From assembly GCA_020633495.1 (NCBI GenBank), contig JACKDR010000011.1, positions 62,001 through 126,000 on the forward strand: 64,000 nucleotides of DNA. The letters run 5' to 3'. Position numbers and translations under genes: made by a program. The stretch is from Kofleriaceae bacterium (GTDB taxonomy: Bacteria > Myxococcota_A > Polyangia > Haliangiales > Haliangiaceae). Shown in pieces: positions 32,435-46,029 of this stretch. Each line of letters starts with the position of its first letter. Within the stretch, counting starts at the first letter, position 1. The notes under the pieces were generated by a model that was not told the origin of the DNA, ran no database searches, and saw nothing but the letters and a program-made list of their open reading frames with translations.

Positions 32435-32714
32435 TCACTGCGGGCGCTGCTCGAGGCCGGCGCCGACCGCCCGGGACGCCTCCTCCATCGCCTGCTCGAT
32501 GTGCTGCAGCTGCTCGGCCGTGACCATCGTCCGGCACGCAGGTGCGTCCGTCGGCCGGGTGGGCGGCGACGGGGTCGGCGGCCGGGGCCGCGGCCGCCGG
32601 GTCGGCCGGGACCGGCGCCGGGGCCGGGTCGGCGTGCTTGCAGCCGGCGTCGAGGATCGCGGCGAACAGACCGGCGAGCACCGGAGAGGGCTTCGGGATC
32701 GAGGTGAGCTGCAT
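32435..32714 (-). CDS. small lipoprotein, frameshifted, related to the neighbouring lipoprotein
   Basis: About 93 codons if one base is removed near 32522. The first frame gives MQLTSIPKPS, a hydrophobic run, lipobox LDAGCKH and a Pro/Ala-rich linker. The second frame, after the shift, gives MVTAEQLQHIEQAMEEASRA and ends at 32435. The LTAEQ-type motif and the cysteine before it resemble part of the next lipoprotein (TLTAEQKKHMQDEMAKAM), so the two are probably paralogues. The 280-base length is one over a multiple of three. Confidence 0.5.
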
Positions 32715-32868
32715 GAGGCGGGCGAGCCTGCACGCCGCCGGACCGCGGCGCGTCGACGCGCCCGGGTGTCGACGCCGCCACCGTCGCCGCCGAAAACGCC
32801 GAACGCCCGCGTCGCCGCGGGCGTCCGGGGGCGAGCCGGAGCTCACCGTCGATCGATCAGCGCGCTGA

Positions 32869-33573
32869 TCAGATCTCGCAGCCCATCGCCTGGGCGCCCT
32901 GCTTCATAGCGTCGACGGCCTGCTTGCAGGCGTCGTTCGCCTGCTTCTTGGCGTCGTCCGGCATGCCGGACATGTCGCCCCAGCCCGACTTCATCGCGTC
33001 CATGCCCTGCTTGGCCGCGTCGCGCGCCGCCTGCGGGACCTTGTCGCACTGCATGTACTTCTCCATCGACGCGACGTAGGCGTCGCAGTCGGGCAGCCCG
33101 GTGCCGCCACCGGCCGCGGCCTCGTCGCCACCGCCCTGGTCGCCACCGGCCTCGCCGTCGGCGGGCTTGTCGTCGGCGGGCGCCGGCTTGTCGTCGTCAC
33201 CGCCCATGCCCATGGCCTTGGCCATCTCGTCCTGCATGTGCTTCTTCTGCTCGGCGGTGAGGGTGTCGTTGCACTCCTTCTCCGGATCCTTGGCCTTGAG
33301 GCCGCAGGAGATGGCCTTGGCCGGCCACTTGTCCTCCTTGCAGACCTTGACCAGGATGCCGCTCATCTTCGCCGACATCTCCTCGGCCATCTTCTTGGCC
33401 TCGGCGGGCGCGTCCTTGGGCAGGCGGGTCATCGCCTCCTTCGACATCTTGGCGCCGAGCGCCTCGCAGGTGTCGCCGCCGGCCGCGGCGCCGCCCTTGT
33501 CGTCCTTCTTGCAGCCCGAGGTGATCGCCGCGGCAAACAGCCCGGCGCAGAACAGCATCGAGATCTTCTTCAT
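32869..33573 (-). CDS. lipoprotein rich in Lys, Met and Ala helices
   Basis: 234 residues. Clear lipobox AAAITSGCKK. Two helical segments with four cysteines in total each side (CEALGAKMSKEAMTR, CKEDKWPAKAISCGLKAK, then C-terminal CDAYVASMEKYMQCDK and ACKQAVDAMKQGAQAMGC) flank an Asp/Gly/Ala-rich linker. No enzyme motif. Similar small lipoproteins are frequent in myxobacteria; function unknown. It is transcribed toward its smaller relative. Confidence 0.8.
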   Translation of the reverse strand: MKKISMLFCAGLFAAAITSGCKKDDKGGAAAGGDTCEALGAKMSKEAMTRLPKDAPAEAKKMAEEMSAKMSGILVKVCKEDKWPAKAISCGLKAKDPEKECNDTLTAEQKKHMQDEMAKAMGMGGDDDKPAPADDKPADGEAGGDQGGGDEAAAGGGTGLPDCDAYVASMEKYMQCDKVPQAARDAAKQGMDAMKSGWGDMSGMPDDAKKQANDACKQAVDAMKQGAQAMGCEI

Positions 33574-33771
33574 CGGTAGTCCTCCAGACCTGCGGCACGC
33601 TGCTGCGCTTCAGGCGACGCAGGGCGAGGTCGCAGAGGTTTTCCGGCATGCGGCCCACCGAGTCAACGGACCCGGGCGCGTTGTCAGGACGCTCGTTACG
33701 CGTGTAACCGGATCACGACAACTCGGGTGACGGCGCCGGGGCCGTCGACGCGCGCCGGCGGGCGCCCGCGG
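33574..33771. other. intergenic region with GTTAC inverted repeat
   Basis: 198 bases between dnaJ and the lipoprotein gene. GTTAC (33695-33699) and GTAAC (33704-33708) form a symmetric operator-like site with a four-base centre. A TTGACT (minus strand, 33661-33666) could be a -35, but its -10 is unclear. Confidence 0.4.
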
Positions 33772-34875
<1,104 letters not shown>

Positions 34876-34919
34876 GGGGAGGGCTGCCTGCGGCGGGGAG
34901 TGCCAGGAAAATCACGCCT

Positions 34920-34948
34920 TTGGTAATGCGGCGCACCGGGTCTGTCAA
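34920..34948 (-). promoter_or_regulatory. promoter of dnaJ
   Basis: Minus strand TTGACA (34943-34948), 17-base spacer, TACCAA (34920-34925). It leaves a leader of about 40 bases before the ATG at 34875. No CIRCE inverted repeat was seen. Confidence 0.5.
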
Positions 34949-34950
34949 GG

Positions 34951-34956
34951 TATGGT
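34951..34956 (+). promoter_or_regulatory. -10-like element six bases before glnE
   Basis: TATGGT, six bases, then GTG at 34963. It overlaps the divergent dnaJ promoter region. Confidence 0.4.
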
Positions 34957-34962
34957 CCCGCC

Positions 34963-37953
<2,991 letters not shown>

Positions 37954-38100
37954 CCGCGCCGTGACCGCGCCGCGCCGCGGCGACGCCGCGGCCCGATGAC
38001 GCACCGCAGCCTGTGCTGGTCGAGGTCGCCCCGATGTGTCACAGACCGGGGCCGAACGGGCTTCTCCGCGCCGCGCGCGGTGGGGTACGGTGGCCGGGCC

Positions 38101-39174
38101 ATGGCGCTCGGAACCATCCCCGTCCACCGCACCACCACGCCTCGCCCTCGCCCGCCCGAGGACCAGCTCGGCTTCGGCAAGGTCTTCACCGACCACATGC
38201 TGACGATCGAGTGGACCGCGCGCGACGGCTGGCAGGATGCCAAGATCGTCCCCTACGGCCCGCTGGCGCTCGACCCCGCCGCGTCCGCCCTGCACTACGG
38301 ACAGATGATGTTCGAGGGCATGAAGGCGTTCCGCGGCGCCGACGGCAAGGTCCAGCTGTGGCGCCTGATGCGCCACTGCCAGCGCATGCACGACGGCGCG
38401 CCGCGCCTGTGCCTGCCGGCGCTGCCGCCCGAGGACATGGCCGAGGCGGTGCGCGCCCTGGTCAAGGTCGACGAGGACTGGGTGCCGTCGGCGCCGGACT
38501 CGGCGCTGTACATCCGGCCGACGCTGGTCGCGACCGAGGCGTTCCTCGGCGTCCGCCCGGCCGAGCGGGTCCTGTTCTTCATCATCCTGTCGCCGGTCGG
38601 CGCCTACTACGGCGCCGGCGCGCTGACCCCGGTCAAGATCTTCGTCGAGCGCGAGCTGACCCGCGCCGCGCCCGGCGGGCTCGGCGCCGTCAAGGCCGCC
38701 GCCAACTACGCCGCCAGCCTGCAGGCCGCGGTGCGGGCCAAGAAGGACGGCTACGCCCAGGTGCTGTGGCTCGACGGCGTCCGCCACGAGACGCTCGAGG
38801 AGGTCGGCACGATGAACCTCTTCGTGTGCATCGGCGACGAGCTGGTGACGCCGCCGCTGTCGGACTCGATCCTGTCGGGCGTGACCCGCGACTGCGTCCT
38901 GACCGTGGCCCGCGAGTGGGGCCTCAAGGTCAGCGAGCGGCCGCTGAGCATCAGCGAGGTGATCGCGGCCCACGCCGCCGGCAACCTCGCCGAGGTCTTC
39001 GGCACCGGCACCGCCGCGGTGGTGAGCCCGGTCGGCGAGCTCGCGGTGGACGGCCAGCGCCTGGTGATCAACGACGGCAAGGTCGGCGCGCTGTCGCTGC
39101 GGCTGTACGACGAGATCACCGGGGTCCAGCGCGGCACCCGGCCCGACCGCCACGGCTGGCTGACCGCGCTGTGA
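38101..39174 (+). CDS. ilvE: branched-chain amino-acid aminotransferase
   Basis: 357-residue class IV PLP aminotransferase that does the last step of Val, Leu and Ile synthesis. The PLP lysine is K198 (GAVKAAANYAAS), with FEGMKAFRG and ETLEEVGTMNLF also conserved. Length and motifs fit the larger BCAT type (about 355) rather than the 310-residue E. coli IlvE. The ATG at 38101 was chosen because the upstream extension is unconserved. TACGGT lies nine bases before it. Confidence 0.93.
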   Translation: MALGTIPVHRTTTPRPRPPEDQLGFGKVFTDHMLTIEWTARDGWQDAKIVPYGPLALDPAASALHYGQMMFEGMKAFRGADGKVQLWRLMRHCQRMHDGAPRLCLPALPPEDMAEAVRALVKVDEDWVPSAPDSALYIRPTLVATEAFLGVRPAERVLFFIILSPVGAYYGAGALTPVKIFVERELTRAAPGGLGAVKAAANYAASLQAAVRAKKDGYAQVLWLDGVRHETLEEVGTMNLFVCIGDELVTPPLSDSILSGVTRDCVLTVAREWGLKVSERPLSISEVIAAHAAGNLAEVFGTGTAAVVSPVGELAVDGQRLVINDGKVGALSLRLYDEITGVQRGTRPDRHGWLTAL

Positions 39175-39257
39175 TCGTCGGGCGCGGCGCGCCGCGCCCG
39201 CGATCGTGACCGGACGCGCCGCGGCCCCCGGGCGCCGCGACCGGCGCCGCCGCGGCG

Positions 39258-42002
39258 TCACTCGTCGTCGGGCAGGACCTCGGGGATCTCGACCTCGATC
39301 GTCATCGCCTGCGTCGTCGGCTGCGCCGTCACCGTGACCTGCTTGCAGAACGCCGGCAGGTCCTCGCCGTGGCGCTGGGCGTAGCCCATGGCCTGCATGC
39401 CCTGCAGCCCCGACGGCAGCGGCAGCAGGCACACCGTGTAGGGCCCGGGCGTCAGCTCGCGGAAGGTCGCCGGGTTGCCGGCGATCATGATCGACAGGCT
39501 CGACGTGCCCTCGCCCTGGGCGGCGAGGCGCTGCGACACCTCGCGGCCGTTCTTGGCCGCGACCTGGCCCGACGCGATCCAGCCCATGCCCGACACCGGC
39601 GCGTCGCCGGCGGCGTGCGCGGTCGCGGTCAGCGTGACGTCGCCCTTCTGGATCGTGACGTCGACGCGGGTCTCCTTGCCGGGCTCGACCGCGACCGACT
39701 TGGAGAAGAAGCCCATGCCGCGCATCGGGTTCATGCCGGTCATCGCCGACACCTTGTAGGTGTCGGGCGCGAGGCGATCGAGGCGGAACGCGCCGTCGGC
39801 GCCGCTGGCCACCGAGTACATCGCGCCGGTGCCGGCGGTGGGCTGCGCCGTGACGATGACGCCCTCGGACACCGCGTCGCCCTCCTTGACCGTGCCGACC
39901 AGCGAGCCGAACGGCTCGATCACGACGGTCAGCGCCTGCTCGGCGGGATCGCCGGCGACCAGCCGCACCGCGCGCGACCGGCCCAGGTCGGGGTGCTCGG
40001 CGACGATCGTCAGGTCCTGGTTGCCGAAGCCGGAGATCACGAAGCCGCCGGCGCTGTCGGTGGTGGTCTCGCGGGTGTCGCGCGCGCCCGGCGGGCCGCC
40101 GAACTCGGCCTTGTTGCTCGACCCGGTGCCGAAGATCTGGCGGCCGACGTAGACGGTCGCGCCCTCGACCGGGGTGCCGTCGGCGACGACGACGCCCTTG
40201 ATCGTGCGGCCCTTCTTGACCTGGATCGTGCCGAGGTCGGCGACCTTGCCGCTCTCGATCGTCGTGCGCTGGCTCTTGCCCTCGAAGCCGTTGCCGCGGA
40301 CCGCGACCTCGTAGTCGCCGGGCGGCAGGTCGTCGATCTGGAAGCTGCCGTCCTTGGTCGCGAACGCGGTGGGCGCGAAGTTGACCGCGATCGTGAACGC
40401 GGTCGGCGGGCTGCCGTCCTCGAGCACGACCTTGCCCTTGACCCCGCCGTCGGGCGACAGCACGACGCGGACGTTCTGGTCGCCGGTCTTGGCCGGGGTG
40501 CCGCGGGCGCCGCCCATGAAGCCGCGGCGGCCGCCGCCGCGGCGCTGGCTGCGGGTCGCGCGCACGTTGTAGTTGCCGGGCGCCAGGCCGGTCAGCTTGA
40601 AGCTGCCGGCGGCGTCGGTGAGGTCCTCGGGGAAGCCGCGCAGCCGCCACTGCGAGAAGTCGGGCGGCGGGCCGCTGCGGAAGTCGGGGCCGGCCGAGAC
40701 CTGGATGCCCTCGAGCGGCTCGCCGGCGTCGTCGACGACGACGCCCGCGATCGTGCCGGTGACGTCGATGACCAGCGACACCCCGGCGACGTCGCCGCGG
40801 CTGGCGTCGACCTCGACCGCCTCCGAGGCGCCGGCCTCGGCCAGCGCGACCGCCTCGAGCTGGCGCTGCGGCACGCCCTTGAGCTGCCACGCGCCGTCGG
40901 CGTCGGAGAAGACCTGGCGCGGCGGCGCGCCGACGATGCCGACCCCGGCGACGCCGACCCGGACCCGGGCCGACGCCACCGGCGCGCCGGCGCCGTCGGT
41001 GACGGTGCCGGAGACCACGACGCCGGCCGGCAGCACGACCTCGACGCCGTCGTGGGCGCTGCGGCCGTCGAGCGTGACGATCGCGGAGGTGCCGGGCGCG
41101 TGGTCGGGGTGGCGGGCGCTGAACCGGACGCTGCCGGCGGCAACCGCCTCGAACTGGAACCGGCCGTCGGCGTCGGTCTCCTTGCCGTCGAGGCGCTCGT
41201 CGGGCTGGACGCTCCAGTCGGAGGCGCCGAAGTAGACGACGCGGGCGCCCGCGACCGGGGCGCCGTCCTCGGTGACGACCCGCCCCGACACCGGCGCGCC
41301 GCGGCGCAGCGCGATGCGGGTGGTGGCCTTGTCGCCGGCGACGGGGAGGAACTGGTACGACGGCGCGAAGCCGTCGGCCCAGGCCGCGACCTGGTAGCCG
41401 CCGGGCACCACCGGGCTGATCGTCGCGACCCCGCCGGCGGTGGTCGCCGCCTGGGTGTCGACGCCGCGCAGCTCGACGGTCGCGCCGTCGAGCGGCGCGC
41501 CGTGATCGTCGACGACCTCGACGGTCACCGACGACGCGGCGTGCAGCACCAGGATCACCGGCTCCGAGTGATCGGTGAGGCGGGCGGTGACCGGGCCGGC
41601 GACGCCCTCGGGCGCGCGCGCCCGCAGCTCGTAGGGCCGCGCCACCAGCGCGTCGAACGCGAACGAGCCGTCGGCCTCGGTGCGGATCGTCCGCGGCGGG
41701 TTGGACGACAGCACCACCTGGGCGTCGCCGACCGGGTTCTGGGCGTCGTCGATGACCTGGCCCTCGAGGCGCAGCGTGCCGACCGGGTCGTCGTCGATCA
41801 GGACGCGCGGGTCGGCGCCGTCGCCGCGGGGCCGCTCGCCGGCGGGCTGCGGGTCCCGGGCGCCGGACCCGGTGGGCGTGGCGGTCGCGGTCGGACCGCT
41901 GGGCGCCGCGGCGTGGTGATCCTTGCGGAAGAACAGGAACCAGGCCGCGCCGGCGGCGACCACGAGCGCGAGCACGAGAGCGAGGAGGGCGGGACGCTTC
42001 AC
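39258..42002 (-). CDS. membrane-anchored protein with many carboxypeptidase-regulatory-like repeats
   Basis: 914 residues. A single N-terminal membrane helix (residues about 4-24) is followed by a Thr/Pro-rich linker and then eight or more Ig-like carboxypeptidase-regulatory-type units (for example DDAQNPVGDAQVVL, TEDGAPVAGARVVYFG, DGSFQIDDLPPGDYEVAVRG). Such chains probably form an extended envelope or surface rod; no catalytic domain is seen. The start is a GTG (42000-42002), since the in-frame extension has no ATG near the helix. It is divergent from a small membrane protein 39 bases away. Confidence 0.85.
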   Translation of the reverse strand: MKRPALLALVLALVVAAGAAWFLFFRKDHHAAAPSGPTATATPTGSGARDPQPAGERPRGDGADPRVLIDDDPVGTLRLEGQVIDDAQNPVGDAQVVLSSNPPRTIRTEADGSFAFDALVARPYELRARAPEGVAGPVTARLTDHSEPVILVLHAASSVTVEVVDDHGAPLDGATVELRGVDTQAATTAGGVATISPVVPGGYQVAAWADGFAPSYQFLPVAGDKATTRIALRRGAPVSGRVVTEDGAPVAGARVVYFGASDWSVQPDERLDGKETDADGRFQFEAVAAGSVRFSARHPDHAPGTSAIVTLDGRSAHDGVEVVLPAGVVVSGTVTDGAGAPVASARVRVGVAGVGIVGAPPRQVFSDADGAWQLKGVPQRQLEAVALAEAGASEAVEVDASRGDVAGVSLVIDVTGTIAGVVVDDAGEPLEGIQVSAGPDFRSGPPPDFSQWRLRGFPEDLTDAAGSFKLTGLAPGNYNVRATRSQRRGGGRRGFMGGARGTPAKTGDQNVRVVLSPDGGVKGKVVLEDGSPPTAFTIAVNFAPTAFATKDGSFQIDDLPPGDYEVAVRGNGFEGKSQRTTIESGKVADLGTIQVKKGRTIKGVVVADGTPVEGATVYVGRQIFGTGSSNKAEFGGPPGARDTRETTTDSAGGFVISGFGNQDLTIVAEHPDLGRSRAVRLVAGDPAEQALTVVIEPFGSLVGTVKEGDAVSEGVIVTAQPTAGTGAMYSVASGADGAFRLDRLAPDTYKVSAMTGMNPMRGMGFFSKSVAVEPGKETRVDVTIQKGDVTLTATAHAAGDAPVSGMGWIASGQVAAKNGREVSQRLAAQGEGTSSLSIMIAGNPATFRELTPGPYTVCLLPLPSGLQGMQAMGYAQRHGEDLPAFCKQVTVTAQPTTQAMTIEVEIPEVLPDDE

Positions 42003-42041
42003 GGCGCGCAGTATGGCGCAGGTTCCGGTATCCTGCCGGCC

Positions 42042-42224
42042 GTGCGCCTGGTCGGGATCCTGGCTCTTGCTGTCGGCGCGGCCGGGGCCGCGTACGCGAT
42101 CCACGCCGCCCTCACCGCCCGCCGCCCGACCGATCTGGCGTGGGCGCTGGTCGCGCCGCTGGCGATCGGGCTCGCGGTGATCGGCGTGGTCACCACCGTT
42201 TTCCCGGGCTTTCTCGGAACCTGA
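42042..42224 (+). CDS. small two-helix membrane protein
   Basis: 60 residues: VRLVGILALAVGAAG begins helix one, a short Arg/Pro loop (TARRPTD) follows, and a second helix runs through LAIGLAVIGVVTTVF. TATCCT ends seven bases before the GTG. It is too short for routine ORF calls, but codon use and composition are gene-like. Family unknown. Confidence 0.6.
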   Translation: MRLVGILALAVGAAGAAYAIHAALTARRPTDLAWALVAPLAIGLAVIGVVTTVFPGFLGT

Positions 42225-42371
42225 GACCGTCGCGTCGCCGGGAGGTCACGAAGGGGACGCACGATGCGATCCGTCACGGACTTCATCTGGCCAGACCAGT
42301 ATTGTGTGTCGACGCGGTTTCGCGATAAGAACGCGGGGCTGCTCCATGATCCAAACCAGAGGGGAACTTCG

Positions 42372-43349
42372 ATGAGACTATCCGTCCGCTCAACGATCTC
42401 TGTCCTGGCCACGGCGGCGCTGTCGCTTGGCCTCGTCGCCTGTGGGGGCGGCGGTGGTGATGACGACGACGACGTCCAGCCCACCGGCGACCACTACCAC
42501 TACGTGGTCGACTCGGTGACCATCCCGCTCGACTCCACCTCGGCCACCGCGCTGGGCATGGATCTCGACGGCGACGGCACCGTGGACAACCAGCTCGGCA
42601 ACATCCTGTCGGCGCTGATCCAGGCCGGCGGCCAGAGCCTGGACCTCCAGGGCTCCATCGACACCTCGGTGCTGCAGGGCGACATCCTGCTGCTCGCCGA
42701 CCTGCAGACCACCGACCTGTCGGCGGCCTCGGCGGTCGGCTTCTCGCTGTACCTGGGGACCAACCCCAACCCGGCGCCCTGCACCGATCCCAACGACATC
42801 ACCACCTGCGGCCAGCACCTCAACGGTGACGCCACGTTCGACGTCGACCCCTCGCAGCCCACCGGCGCCCGCGTCGTCGGCACGATCGCGGGCGGTACCT
42901 TCAACGGCGGCCCCGGTGACCTGGGCCTGCAGATCGCGTTGAGCGCCGGCTCGCCGATCAACCTCAGGCTCGTCAACGCCCGCGCCCGCGTCACCGGCAT
43001 CACCGGCACCGACCTGGGCAACAGCATCGTCGCCGGCGCCGTGCCCGACGAGAACATCCAGAACGACGTCATCCCGGCCGTCCACACCACGGTCTCGAAC
43101 GTCATCGCCGACGACTGCACCGGCAGCGGCACCGACTGCGGCTGCACCGCGGACTCGACCGGCCTGACCGTGCTCGGCATCTTCGACGACGACGGCGACT
43201 GCACCGTCACCCTCGACGAGATCCGCATGAACAGCCTGATCGTCACGCTGCTGCGGCCCGACGTCGACACCGACGGCGACGGCACCAACGACGCCCTCTC
43301 GGTCGGCGTCGGCGCCACCGCGATCGGCGCGACCTACACCCAGCCCTGA
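42372..43349 (+). CDS. hypothetical lipoprotein with Asp-rich and EF-hand-like loops
   Basis: 325 residues. Lipobox LGLVACGGG, then Asp run. The mature chain is beta-rich with calcium-loop-like stretches (DLDGDGTVDNQ, DDDGDCTVTLDEI, DTDGDGTNDAL). The ATG at 42372 has GAGGGGAA at the right distance; a longer frame from 42264 would bury the signal. A possible promoter (TTGTGT 42302, ATAAGA 42325, 17-base spacer) lies upstream. No family recognised. Confidence 0.75.
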   Translation: MRLSVRSTISVLATAALSLGLVACGGGGGDDDDDVQPTGDHYHYVVDSVTIPLDSTSATALGMDLDGDGTVDNQLGNILSALIQAGGQSLDLQGSIDTSVLQGDILLLADLQTTDLSAASAVGFSLYLGTNPNPAPCTDPNDITTCGQHLNGDATFDVDPSQPTGARVVGTIAGGTFNGGPGDLGLQIALSAGSPINLRLVNARARVTGITGTDLGNSIVAGAVPDENIQNDVIPAVHTTVSNVIADDCTGSGTDCGCTADSTGLTVLGIFDDDGDCTVTLDEIRMNSLIVTLLRPDVDTDGDGTNDALSVGVGATAIGATYTQP

Positions 43350-43517
43350 GCGGGTGCACGCCGGGCCCTCGAGCCCGACGTCGCGGACGGCGTGCCCTCG
43401 GGCGCGCCGTTCGGCGTTTCGGGGCCCGACCGCGATCCCGGCGCGGCGCCGCGCCGCCGACGCGTCCCGCCCCGTCGCGGCTTGAGTCGGGGCCCGGACT
43501 CGCCCACGATAGCCGCC

Positions 43518-44621
43518 GTGCGACACGCGGTGATCCTGGCCGGCGGAAGCGGCACCCGGCTGTGGCCGGCGAGCCGGCGCCGCCGCCCCAAGCAGTTCCT
43601 CGACCTCACCGGCGACGGCTCGCTGCTCGCCGCCGCGCTGCGCCGCGCCGCCGGCGCCGTCGACGGCACGGTCGTCGTCGTCACCGCCGCCGATCAGGCC
43701 CCGCTGGTCGCCGAGCACGCCGCCGCCGCCGGCGTCACCGTCGACGTCCTGGCCGAGCCGGTGGCGCGCAACACCGCCGCGGCGATGGGCCTGGCGGTCG
43801 TCCACCTGCTGCACCGCGACCCCGACGCCGTCCTCGGCGCCCTGCCCGCCGACCAGCACGTCGGCGACGAGGCGGCGATGGCACGCGCGATCGAGCGCGC
43901 GTTCGCCGCCGCCGAGCGCGGCGCCATGGTGAACGGTGTGCGACGGGACCTCATCTGCACGATCGGCCTGACCCCGACCCGCCCCGACACCGGCTTCGGC
44001 TACCTCGAGCTCGGCGCCGACGCCGACCTCGGCGTCCCCGGCGTCCGCGACGTCGCGCGCTTCGTCGAGAAGCCGGACCTCGCCACCGCCGAGGCCTACC
44101 TGGCCGGCGGCCGCCACCTGTGGAACGGCGGCATGTTCTTCGTGCGGGCGCGCCGCCTCGCCGACGAGCTGGCCCGCCAGCTGCCCGCGACCTGGGCCGG
44201 GCTCGACCGGATCGCCGCCGCGCTCGACGGCGACGCCGCCGCGGTCGCCACGACCACCGCCGAGGCCTACGCCGCGCTGCCGTCGATCTCGATCGATCAC
44301 GGCGTCATGGAGGGCGCCGCCGGCGTCGTCACCGTGCCCGCCGACGTCGGCTGGAGCGACGTCGGCTCGTGGGCGGCGCTCGCCGAGCTGCGCGGCGCCG
44401 ACGCCGCCGGCAACGTCACCGCCGGCCAGGTCGTCACCTGCGACGCCTCCGGCAACCTCGCCGTCACCGATCCCGACCGCGTGATCGCGCTGGTCGGGGT
44501 CCACGACCTGGTCGTGGTCCAGGCCGGTGACGCCATCCTGGTCGTCCCGCGCGACCGCGCCCAGGACGTCCGCCTCGCGGTCGAGGCCCTCGGCCGCGCC
44601 GGCCTCGATCGCTACCTGTGA
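43518..44621 (+). CDS. manC: mannose-1-phosphate guanylyltransferase
   Basis: 367 residues, single-domain GDP-mannose pyrophosphorylase, without the isomerase domain of the bifunctional form. The signature is GGSGTRLWPASRRRRPKQF at residue 8, with FVEKPDLATAEAYL and WNGGMFF further on. It makes GDP-mannose from mannose-1-phosphate and GTP. The GTG at 43518 sets the first strand at the usual position. A phosphomannomutase follows after four bases, so adjacent steps are encoded together. Confidence 0.9.
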   Translation: MRHAVILAGGSGTRLWPASRRRRPKQFLDLTGDGSLLAAALRRAAGAVDGTVVVVTAADQAPLVAEHAAAAGVTVDVLAEPVARNTAAAMGLAVVHLLHRDPDAVLGALPADQHVGDEAAMARAIERAFAAAERGAMVNGVRRDLICTIGLTPTRPDTGFGYLELGADADLGVPGVRDVARFVEKPDLATAEAYLAGGRHLWNGGMFFVRARRLADELARQLPATWAGLDRIAAALDGDAAAVATTTAEAYAALPSISIDHGVMEGAAGVVTVPADVGWSDVGSWAALAELRGADAAGNVTAGQVVTCDASGNLAVTDPDRVIALVGVHDLVVVQAGDAILVVPRDRAQDVRLAVEALGRAGLDRYL

Positions 44622-44625
44622 GCCC

Positions 44626-46029
44626 ATGAACCGACGAGTCTTCCGCGAGTACGACATCCGCGGGGTCGCCGACCGCGACCTCGACGACGCCCTGATCGCC
44701 GACCTCGGCCGCGCCTTCGCCGCCACCGTCGGCGCCGCGGCGTCGCGCAGCCACCGGCCGCGCATCGCGGTCGGGCGCGACTGCCGGCTGACCTCGCCGC
44801 GCCTGCGCGACGCCCTGGTCCACGGCCTGACCGAGCAGGCCGACGTCGTCGACGTCGGCGTCGTGCCGACGCCGATCCTCTACTTCGCCGCCCACCACCT
44901 CGCGGTCGACGGCGCGGTGATCATCACCGGCAGCCACAACCCGCCCGAGGACAACGGCTTCAAGCTGCTGGTCGGCACCGCCAGCCTGCACGGCGACGGC
45001 ATCGCCGGCCTGCTGCGCTGGATCGACGGCCACCGCCGCGACGGCGCCGCGGTGGCCGCGGTGCACGGCACGATCGAGGAGCTCGACGTCGTCCCGGCGT
45101 ACCTCGATCACGCGGCGTCGCGGCTGAAGCTCGGCGACCGCCGGCCCAAGGTCGTCGTCGACGCCGGCAACGGCGCCGGCGGCCCGGCGGCGGTCACGCT
45201 GTACCGCCGCCTCGGCTTCGAGGTCGTCGACCTGTACTGCGACATGGACGGCCGGTTCCCGCACCACCACCCGGATCCGACGGTGCCGGCCAACGTCGCC
45301 GACCTGATCGCCAAGGTCGCCGAGACCGGCGCCGAGCTCGGGCTCGCCCTCGACGGCGACGCCGATCGGCTGGGCGCGGTCGACGGCCGGGGCCGGATCC
45401 TGTGGGGCGACCAGCTGATGATCCTGTTCGGCAAGGCGATCCTCGCCGAGGTCCCGGACGCGGTCTTCGTCGGCGAGGTCAAGTGCTCGCAGGCGATGTA
45501 CGACGAGCTGACCCGCGCCGGCGGCCGCGCCGAGATGTGGAAGGTCGGCCACTCGCTGATCAAGGCCCGCATGAAGGAGGTCGGCGCCGCGCTGGCCGGC
45601 GAGATGAGCGGCCACCTGTTCTTCGCCCACCGCTACCTCGGCTTCGACGACGCGATCTACGCCGGCGCCCGGCTGCTCGAGCTGTTGTCGCGGGGGACGC
45701 GGACCCTCGCCGAGCTCGCCGACGAGCTGCCGGTCATGGTCAACACGCCGGAGCTCCGGGTCGACTGCCCCGACGATCTCAAGTTCGCGGTGGTCGCGGG
45801 CGCGACCGCGCGGCTGCGCGACCGCGCCGACGTCGAGGGCGTCGTCGACGTCGACGGCGTCCGCGCCCGGTTCGCCGGCGGCTGGGGCCTGGTCCGGGCG
45901 TCGAACACGCAGCCGGCGCTGGTGCTGCGCTGCGAGGCCGACAGCGAGGCCCGGCTCGCCGAGATCCGCGGCATCGTCGAGGCCGAGGTCGCCGCGGCGC
46001 GCGCCGCCGCCGAGCAGGCGGCGCGGTGA
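44626..46029 (+). CDS. manB: phosphomannomutase/phosphoglucomutase
   Basis: 467 residues, alpha-D-phosphohexomutase. Catalytic Ser103 is in TGSHNPPEDNGFK, the metal loop is DGDADR at 243-248, and the sugar-binding GEMSGHLFF and C-terminal phosphate loop (VRASNTQPALVLR; usual Thr-Arg replaced by Gln) are visible. It interconverts hexose-6- and -1-phosphates and supplies mannose-1-phosphate to the preceding enzyme. The ROK gene starts in its stop codon. Confidence 0.92.
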   Translation: MNRRVFREYDIRGVADRDLDDALIADLGRAFAATVGAAASRSHRPRIAVGRDCRLTSPRLRDALVHGLTEQADVVDVGVVPTPILYFAAHHLAVDGAVIITGSHNPPEDNGFKLLVGTASLHGDGIAGLLRWIDGHRRDGAAVAAVHGTIEELDVVPAYLDHAASRLKLGDRRPKVVVDAGNGAGGPAAVTLYRRLGFEVVDLYCDMDGRFPHHHPDPTVPANVADLIAKVAETGAELGLALDGDADRLGAVDGRGRILWGDQLMILFGKAILAEVPDAVFVGEVKCSQAMYDELTRAGGRAEMWKVGHSLIKARMKEVGAALAGEMSGHLFFAHRYLGFDDAIYAGARLLELLSRGTRTLAELADELPVMVNTPELRVDCPDDLKFAVVAGATARLRDRADVEGVVDVDGVRARFAGGWGLVRASNTQPALVLRCEADSEARLAEIRGIVEAEVAAARAAAEQAAR

